Source of the DNA: Vibrio hippocampi
Lineage (GTDB): Bacteria > Pseudomonadota > Gammaproteobacteria > Enterobacterales > Vibrionaceae
DNA length: 64,000 bases
Direction of reading: 5' to 3'
Assembly (NCBI RefSeq): GCF_921292975.1
Contig: NZ_CAKLCM010000001.1
Span: 186,001-250,000 of the forward strand
Position 1 is the stretch's first letter; every line of letters begins with the position of its first letter. A program made the translations under genes and the position numbers. The notes beneath the pieces are model-generated. The model was not told where the DNA came from and did not search any database. It worked only from the letters and a program-made list of their open reading frames with translations. Shown here piece by piece: positions 58,490-64,000 of the stretch.

Positions 58490-59131
58490 TTACTGAACCT
58501 CACTGTCCATTTGCTGCAATAGAATGACGGCTTGCGTGCGATTCTTTACCCCAAGCTTTCTAAAAATAGCAGTCATGTGCGCTTTAATCGTTGCTTCAGA
58601 TACATTGAGATCATAGGCGATTTGTTTATTGAGAAGACCATCCGACAACATCCCCAAAACCTTGTATTGTTGAGGCGTGAGGGTGGCAATTTTGTCTGCC
58701 AATTCAGTATGCTGTTGAGTTTGATTGACCAGTAATGCGGCAGGGTAGTAAGGGTCACCTTCAAGCACTTGATTCAGCGCGGCAATTAGGGTTTTCATAT
58801 CACTGGATTTAGGGATAAAACCAAAAGCGCCGTGCATTTTGACTTGAGAGACAATGCTAGGCTCTTCGCTGGCCGAAATAACCACGATAGGAATATCGGG
58901 ATAATCGGCTCTCAGTTGGATAAGTCCTGACATACCGTTCGCGCCTGGCATTTTTAGGTCAAGTAGAATCAGGTCTGGATCTTCCCCTTTTTCGAGAAGA
59001 GCCAAAAGTGACTCGAGCGAGTCGGCTTCCAACAGGTTCGCACCACCAATGGCCATATGCACTGATTGAAACAACGCATTGCGAAACAGCGGGTGGTCGT
59101 CGGCAATTATGATGCTATAGCTCAGTTCCAT
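58490..59131 (-). CDS. crbR: CrbR-type LuxR-family response regulator
   Basis: A 213-residue two-domain regulator. The receiver domain has acidic Asp11/Asp12, phospho-acceptor Asp58 (LILLDLKMPG) and Lys in PKSSDM; the C-terminal LuxR helix-turn-helix covers about 145-205 (LSDGLLNKQIAYDLNVSEATIKAH). Its place beside actP and near crbS supports CrbR, the acs activator; it probably receives phosphate from CrbS. GGA lies before the ATG. Confidence 0.93.
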   Translation of the reverse strand: MELSYSIIIADDHPLFRNALFQSVHMAIGGANLLEADSLESLLALLEKGEDPDLILLDLKMPGANGMSGLIQLRADYPDIPIVVISASEEPSIVSQVKMHGAFGFIPKSSDMKTLIAALNQVLEGDPYYPAALLVNQTQQHTELADKIATLTPQQYKVLGMLSDGLLNKQIAYDLNVSEATIKAHMTAIFRKLGVKNRTQAVILLQQMDSEVQ

Positions 59132-59230
59132 GTGATTCCATTGTGTTGATGAAATGTTAACATCTATTATTGATGTCTACCTATCTTCCCACAATCAACT
59201 TGGTGCAAAACTCTGATGAAAATCGACTTT

Positions 59231-61045
59231 TTATTGTATCAAGCCATTTTTTTCAAGGTGTTGTAAGAACTCGGGAGCTTTAACAAAGCCCGTTAGACGA
59301 GCACTCGGCAATGGGTCACCTTGACGACTCCAAAACTCAATCGTCGGCAGTCCCAATACACGCATTGCTTTTAACAACTCAATATCTTGTGGCTGATTTT
59401 TGGTGACGTCTGCTTGTACTAAGACAAATTGTTCGAGGACAGGTTCTACCTGAGCATGATGGAAGGTGTACTTTTCAAACTCTTTACAGGCGACGCACCA
59501 ATCAGCGTAGAAATCTAACATGACCGGTTTATTGTCCTGCTTAGCTTGTGCCAAGACCGCTTGTAGTTCATTCAGGTTGTCGATGTGAATAAATTCGACG
59601 TTCGAGGTCTGAATAGTCAATTGACTAGGCGATGAATACCACAGTTGCAGCAGAGGTTGAATCGAGGCAATAATCCCTAATACGGCAACAATACCCACCA
59701 AGGTTTGCTTCCAAGATCCAAACGGTAATTGATTTTTTTGGTGATAAAGCCAACCAAAGGCAGCAAGACCCAATAGACTCCATAAGAGACTTGCCCAAAA
59801 CTCAGGAATGATTCGCTCCAACAGGAATAGAGGTGCGGCGAGTAGAACAAAGCCAAACAGAATTTTAACTCGGTCCATCCAGCCCCCCGCTTTCGGTAGC
59901 AGCTTGTTGCCAAACACCGCCGCCGCAATCAATGGAATCCCCATCCCGAGTGCAAGGGCATACAGAGCAACCGCACCAGTAATCAGATCTCCGCTTTGCG
60001 CGACATAGAGCAGCGCTCCAGAGAGCGGCGCTGTGGTACAAGGTGAACACACTAGACCTGAGATCGCGCCCATAGCGAACACACCAAGGACATTGCCACC
60101 TTGTTGCTTGTTGCTAAGACCATTGAGCCAAGTTTGCACACGGCTAGGTAATTGTAAGGTGTAGGCGCCAAACATAGACAGCGCTAAAGCGATAAACAGA
60201 ACACTCAAGCCGATCAACACATACGGGTGCTGCATCGCCGCTTGAAACTGCATGCCAGCGGAGGCAACGACTAAACCTAGTAGGGTGTAAGTGAGCGCCA
60301 TTCCCTGAACATAAATAAATGACAGCCAGAGTGCCTGCTTCTGGCTGCGTTTGCCGGTTCCCAAAACGATGCTGGTAAGAATGGGATACATAGGCAAGAC
60401 GCAAGGCGTAAAAGCAAGCCCAACACCCAGCAATAGAAATAGAGCTGGCGTCCACCAGTTTTGTTCGAGCTTCGATGTCAGATCTTGCGGCGCAGAAGTG
60501 GATGACAGATCGGTTTGCCTCTGGGGTAAGTTTTCTGCGTTGTTGACTGCTGGCGTTTTGGTGTTATCGACAAAAGGGGCGCTATCGACAAAAGGGGCGA
60601 TATCAATCACTCGAGTCTCTGGTGGGTAACAGAAACCAGCTTTGGCGCAGCCTTGATATTGAACGATGACTTGAGAGCCCGGTTGATACTGGCTCAATGT
60701 GACTTCTGCAAACAGCGGTTCGGTATAGATATGGACATCACCAAAAAATTCGTCTTGGTACGGCGTTCCATCGGGATAACTGATGTTATCGATGGTGAGG
60801 TTTTGTCCACTGATATTCAGTCGTTCTTGATAAAGGTAATAGTCCTCTTTGACTTGCCAGTCCAAAAACAGACGGTTGTCTTGCTGATAGAAATTAAAGG
60901 CAAAGGCTTCATCAACAGCAACAAAGCGATTGTTTGCTTGAGGCGCAAAGGCACCACTGTTATCGGCTTGACCAAACAGTGCAAAACTTGGTGTCGCAAC
61001 CAAGATCAGCAGTATGAATAGAATTTTTTTAAATGTTTGTCTCAT
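59231..61045 (-). CDS. dsbD: Thiol:disulfide interchange protein DsbD
   Basis: A 604-residue inner-membrane electron shuttle that carries cytosolic thioredoxin electrons to periplasmic DsbC, CcmG and others. The signal peptide is about residues 1-22 (after PSFA). The periplasmic alpha domain has its Cys pair in [12 protein letters not shown]; eight membrane helices hold [10 protein letters not shown] and [15 protein letters not shown]; the C-terminal thioredoxin-like gamma domain has Cys517/Cys520 (DWCVACKEF). All three Cys pairs are intact. Ribosome-binding sequence is weak. Confidence 0.97.
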   Translation of the reverse strand: MRQTFKKILFILLILVATPSFALFGQADNSGAFAPQANNRFVAVDEAFAFNFYQQDNRLFLDWQVKEDYYLYQERLNISGQNLTIDNISYPDGTPYQDEFFGDVHIYTEPLFAEVTLSQYQPGSQVIVQYQGCAKAGFCYPPETRVIDIAPFVDSAPFVDNTKTPAVNNAENLPQRQTDLSSTSAPQDLTSKLEQNWWTPALFLLLGVGLAFTPCVLPMYPILTSIVLGTGKRSQKQALWLSFIYVQGMALTYTLLGLVVASAGMQFQAAMQHPYVLIGLSVLFIALALSMFGAYTLQLPSRVQTWLNGLSNKQQGGNVLGVFAMGAISGLVCSPCTTAPLSGALLYVAQSGDLITGAVALYALALGMGIPLIAAAVFGNKLLPKAGGWMDRVKILFGFVLLAAPLFLLERIIPEFWASLLWSLLGLAAFGWLYHQKNQLPFGSWKQTLVGIVAVLGIIASIQPLLQLWYSSPSQLTIQTSNVEFIHIDNLNELQAVLAQAKQDNKPVMLDFYADWCVACKEFEKYTFHHAQVEPVLEQFVLVQADVTKNQPQDIELLKAMRVLGLPTIEFWSRQGDPLPSARLTGFVKAPEFLQHLEKNGLIQ

Positions 61046-61126
61046 AACAGCAGAGTAAATCTTATACCAATTGAGTGAGGTTATATGAAGTTAAGACAGG
61101 AAGATAGAGGGAAATGTTTCAAGCAA

Positions 61127-61222
61127 AATAAAAAAAGAGTCACCACGATAGTCCCGTTACCTAAAACTCGTCTCTTGAGTTAATTTTTCTCTTGAGTTGA
61201 TAGAGGTATCTAGGGTGACCCT
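61127..61222 (-). terminator. Possible long-loop terminator after dcuA
   Basis: Minus strand AGGGTCACC and GGTGACTCT pair (one G-T) across about 70 nt, and the second arm is followed by seven T. The loop contains two copies of AACTCAAGAGA. A compact hairpin is not present here. Confidence 0.35.
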
Positions 61223-61236
61223 TAATATTCAGCCGA

Positions 61237-62547
61237 TTAATGAATCAGTAAGCCACCAAACGCAAAGCCCAATGCCACAGCAGTCGAAATAGTCACCACG
61301 CCCGGAATAAAGAACGGATGGTTAAAGACATACTGTCCAATACGTGTTGAACCGGTGTCATCCATCTCGACCGCAGCCAGCAAGGTTGGATAAGTTGGAA
61401 GTACGAATAACGCACTGACCGCAGCAAAGGAGGCAACCGCCGTCAATGGCGCGACACCAATTGCTAGCGCCGCTGGCATCAAAGCTACCGTCGTTGCGCC
61501 TTGGGAGTAGAGCAGCATAGAGGCAAAAAACAGCACGAGCGCGAGCATCCATGGATGCCCTTCTAACAGTTCTCCTGCGACTTCTTTGATGTCATTGACG
61601 TGTGCGTTAACGAATGTTGAGCCAAGCCATGCTACGCCTAGAACGCAGACACAAGCGGTCATCCCTGAGCGGAAAGTCGCGGCAGAGGGGATCTTAGACG
61701 CATCAATCTTGGTGAACAGAGTAATGGCCGCCGCCGCAGTCAACATGATGGTCATAATCGCTTCGTTGCGACCTAATGTCGGATCTTTGATAAGCCCAAC
61801 TGAGCCAGAAATCGCCGCAGCATAACAAACCACAAAGGCGATGGCGGCTAAGAAGATATAGGTCGCGGTTTTTGCTGTTGCGGGAATCACACGCTGTTGA
61901 GCATCGGTTAATTTGACCAGTCCCTTGGCGAGACGCTGTTGATACACTTCATCATCTTGTAGATCTTTGCCCATAAAGTTGGCAACAAATGCGCCTGCCA
62001 TACAAGCAATAAAGGTCGTTGGAATACATACTGCGAGCAGAGTCAGGTAGTCAACGCCCATTGGTGCGAGCATCGCAGCAAATGCGACGACCGCCGCTGA
62101 GATCGGTGAGGCGGTAATCGCAATCTGTGAAGCGACGACGGAGATAGATAGAGGACGAGAGGGTCGAATTCCTTGTCCTTTAGCAACTTCAGCAATCACA
62201 GGCAATGTCGAGAAAGCAGTGTGTCCAGTACCCGCAAGTAAGGTCATAAGAAAGGTAACAATGGGCGCATAAAAAGTGATTCTTTCAGGGTGTTTTCTTA
62301 AAAAGTTTTCCGCCAATTGTACTAGCCAATCCATGCCACCCGCGACCTGCATCGCCGCAATGGCAGTGATCACCGACATGATGATGAGAATGACATCGAC
62401 AGGAATATAGCTTTGACTGGTTGGAACCCCAAGTATTAAAGAGAGTGCGACGACACCCGCACCACCTGCAAGCCCAATTCCAATGCCGCCAATACGTGCC
62501 CCGAAGTAAATAAACAGCAGTACCACGGCCAGCTCTATAGCAACCAT
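61237..62547 (-). CDS. dcuA: Anaerobic C4-dicarboxylate transporter, DcuA type
   Basis: A 436-residue inner-membrane antiporter with ten or more helices exchanging aspartate, fumarate and succinate. Family landmarks: VVLLFIYFGARIGGIGIGLAGG at the N-terminus, FLMTLLAGTGHTAFSTLPVIAEVA, and QIAITASPISAAVVA. Dcu rather than Dct by length and sequence; DcuA is favoured because it directly follows aspA as in E. coli. AAGAGGAAA precedes the ATG. A terminator lies between aspA and this gene, so readthrough or a separate promoter is needed. Confidence 0.95.
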   Translation of the reverse strand: MVAIELAVVLLFIYFGARIGGIGIGLAGGAGVVALSLILGVPTSQSYIPVDVILIIMSVITAIAAMQVAGGMDWLVQLAENFLRKHPERITFYAPIVTFLMTLLAGTGHTAFSTLPVIAEVAKGQGIRPSRPLSISVVASQIAITASPISAAVVAFAAMLAPMGVDYLTLLAVCIPTTFIACMAGAFVANFMGKDLQDDEVYQQRLAKGLVKLTDAQQRVIPATAKTATYIFLAAIAFVVCYAAAISGSVGLIKDPTLGRNEAIMTIMLTAAAAITLFTKIDASKIPSAATFRSGMTACVCVLGVAWLGSTFVNAHVNDIKEVAGELLEGHPWMLALVLFFASMLLYSQGATTVALMPAALAIGVAPLTAVASFAAVSALFVLPTYPTLLAAVEMDDTGSTRIGQYVFNHPFFIPGVVTISTAVALGFAFGGLLIH

Positions 62548-62591
62548 ATGTTTTCCTCTTAATATCTTAATTTATTTGTTTGTACTACCAA

Positions 62592-62613
62592 GTTTAAATC
62601 TCTGTGTTTAAAC
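62592..62613. repeat. 7-bp inverted repeat in the aspA-dcuA gap
   Basis: GTTTAAA-TCTCTGTG-TTTAAAC, perfect arms, about 45 bp upstream of the dcuA start; a candidate operator. Confidence 0.5.
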
Positions 62614-62633
62614 CTAGTTTAGAGTGGCTTCAA

Positions 62634-62662
62634 TAGCAAAAAGGCCCTTTGAAGGGCCTTGG
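62634..62662 (-). terminator. Intrinsic terminator after aspA
   Basis: Minus strand AAGGCCCTT-CA-AAGGGCCTT followed by TTTGC, about 12 bp beyond the aspA stop. Confidence 0.88.
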
Positions 62663-62671
62663 TAAAGGAGC

Positions 62672-64000
62672 TTAATCGTAGCGCTTCGCTTTGTATTGCG
62701 GCTTCATCAAGTTGCCTACGGCAAAGATTTCATCCAATTCCTCCGCGGTGAGTAGTCCTCGTTCCAAGACGACCTCTCTTACGCTCTTGCCTGTTTCTGC
62801 ACAAATCTTGCCGACGATATCGCCTTCGTGATGTCCAATATAGGGATTAAGGTAGGTGACGATGCCGATAGAGTTATAGACGTAGTGTTCACATACCTCT
62901 TTATTGACCGTAATACCGTCAATGCACTTATCACGGAGGTTGATGCAAGCGTTTTTCAGGATGCTAACTGACTCAAACATGCTTTGCGCAATGACGGGTT
63001 CCATTACATTGAGCTGTAACTGCCCCCCTTCTGCTGCAAATGAGATGGTGTTGTCGTTACCCAATACCTTGAAACAGACTTGGTTGACTACTTCTGGGAT
63101 CACCGGATTGACTTTGGCTGGCATAATGGAAGAACCTGCTTGCAGTTGTGGCAGGTTTAGTTCGTTTAGACCCGCTCGTGGACCTGAAGAGAGCAATCTT
63201 AGGTCGTTACAAATCTTTGAGAGCTTAACCGCTAAGCGTTTGAAAGCACTATGAATCATCACGTATGCACCGCAGTCTGAGGTGGCTTCGATCAAATCTT
63301 CAGCAGGGACACAGTCATAGCCCGTCACATCAGCGAGGTGTTTCACGGCTAGTGCTTGGTAGCCTTCTGCGGCGTTTAAGCCAGTGCCGATAGCCGTTGC
63401 GCCTAAGTTGACTTCAAGAAGCAGTTTCGAGGTGTACTCCAGGTTGCGGATCTCTTCGTTTAAGGTCACCGCCCAAGCATGGAACTCTTGTCCTACGGTC
63501 ATTGGGACGGCGTCTTGAAGTTGAGTGCGACCCATTTTTAAAATTGTGGAAAATTCTTGGCTCTTATTTTCAAATGAACCTTTGAGGTATTCGATGGCAT
63601 CAATCAGCTTGAGTACGGTGTTGTAGACCGCAATACGAAATCCCGTAGGATAGGCGCAGTTGGTGGATTGGCTTTTGTTGACGTGATCATTGGGGTTAAT
63701 GAATTCGTACTGGCCTTTTTGTTTGCCCATAAGCTCCAGAGCGACATTGGCAATGACTTCATTAGCGTTCATGTTGACGGAGGTGCCAGCGCCACCTTGA
63801 AATACGTCGGAAGGAAACTGGTCAAGACATTTGCCAGTATCAAGAATTAAATCACACGCTTGAATGATGTATTGTGAAGTGTCTTTTGGCAGAACGCCGA
63901 GTTCACGGTTAGCGAGCGCTGCCGCTTTTTTGGTCATGACCATGCCACGAACAAAATCTGGAACATCAGAGATGGTGGCATTAGAGATATTAAAGTTTTC
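62672..64000 (-). CDS. aspA: Aspartate ammonia-lyase, N-terminus outside the window
   Basis: 443 residues of aspartase are visible; about 32 N-terminal residues lie beyond the window, judged from E. coli AspA, which aligns from ENF-ISN onward. It deaminates aspartate to fumarate and ammonia, feeding anaerobic respiration and the DcuA antiporter downstream. Signatures: [27 protein letters not shown], and the flexible catalytic loop [15 protein letters not shown]. In the segment that reads QSTNDAYPTG in E. coli this protein has [10 protein letters not shown]. The frame continues to the window edge, so there is no internal truncation. Confidence 0.96.
   Translation of the reverse strand, partial: ENFNISNATISDVPDFVRGMVMTKKAAALANRELGVLPKDTSQYIIQACDLILDTGKCLDQFPSDVFQGGAGTSVNMNANEVIANVALELMGKQKGQYEFINPNDHVNKSQSTNCAYPTGFRIAVYNTVLKLIDAIEYLKGSFENKSQEFSTILKMGRTQLQDAVPMTVGQEFHAWAVTLNEEIRNLEYTSKLLLEVNLGATAIGTGLNAAEGYQALAVKHLADVTGYDCVPAEDLIEATSDCGAYVMIHSAFKRLAVKLSKICNDLRLLSSGPRAGLNELNLPQLQAGSSIMPAKVNPVIPEVVNQVCFKVLGNDNTISFAAEGGQLQLNVMEPVIAQSMFESVSILKNACINLRDKCIDGITVNKEVCEHYVYNSIGIVTYLNPYIGHHEGDIVGKICAETGKSVREVVLERGLLTAEELDEIFAVGNLMKPQYKAKRYD

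Overview
This window is ordinary core-chromosome DNA of a marine gammaproteobacterium, almost certainly a Vibrio (Vibrionaceae). Reasons: the complete Vibrio-style epsC-N type II secretion cluster sits between hslR/hslO/pckA and cysQ/nudE/nfuA/comF/bioH; hupA, a DUF1481 lipoprotein and purD/purH are adjacent; and the acetate locus carries acs, actP and a split CrbS/CrbR-type sensor-regulator pair. There is no prophage, transposon, integron or CRISPR array. The unusual material is local: tandem repeats, hairpins, duplicated RNA genes, and a few poorly characterised proteins.

Layout. 1-2062: the 3' half of a 23S rRNA gene, then 5S, terminator, tRNA-Thr(GGU), a second 5S and a terminator, the distal arrangement of E. 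coli rrnD. 2195-5084 (+): an AAA-type NTPase, then yihY-dtd-yiiD. 5044-10337 (-): an AsmA-like protein, pckA, hslO and hslR. 10578-21972 (+): twelve contiguous type II secretion genes. 22091-25027 (-): cysQ, nudE, nfuA and comF. 25070-26507 (+): bioH, an array of five 17-bp repeats and a small hypothetical protein. 26571-31146 (-): cpdB and tex. 31388-33280 (+): a large exported protein built from four retropepsin-like units. 33338-34537 (-): a CNNM/CBS membrane protein.

34858-36026 (+): hupA and a DUF1481 lipoprotein. 36122-39097 (-): purH-purD (transcribed in that order). 39485-40594 (+): zntR and an alpha/beta hydrolase. 40703-41991 (-): dusB-fis. 42240-45551 (-): aroQ, accB, accC, prmA. 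45827-59131: the acetate region, with acs, a DEDDh exonuclease, a cNMP/CBS/DUF294 protein, an MFS transporter (+), crbS (+), actP with its small DUF4212 partner, marC and crbR. 59231-64000 (-): dsbD, dcuA and aspA, which is cut by the window edge.

The genes form recognisable working units. EpsC-N make an exporter for folded periplasmic proteins. CrbS/CrbR with Acs and ActP form an acetate uptake and activation switch. PurH and PurD act in purine synthesis, AccB/AccC in fatty-acid initiation, AspA/DcuA in aspartate-to-fumarate conversion and C4-dicarboxylate exchange, and DsbD in periplasmic disulfide reduction. Most transcription units end in clear intrinsic terminators, several shared by convergent genes. 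The observations I rate highest are the four-unit retropepsin-like exported protein (31388-33280), the uncharacterised DUF294/exonuclease pair beside acs, the hairpins bracketing epsG, and the 17-bp repeats overlapping the bioH stop codon. I did not find a clearly new multi-gene system. Family names and synteny are from memory of these families; no database search was possible.
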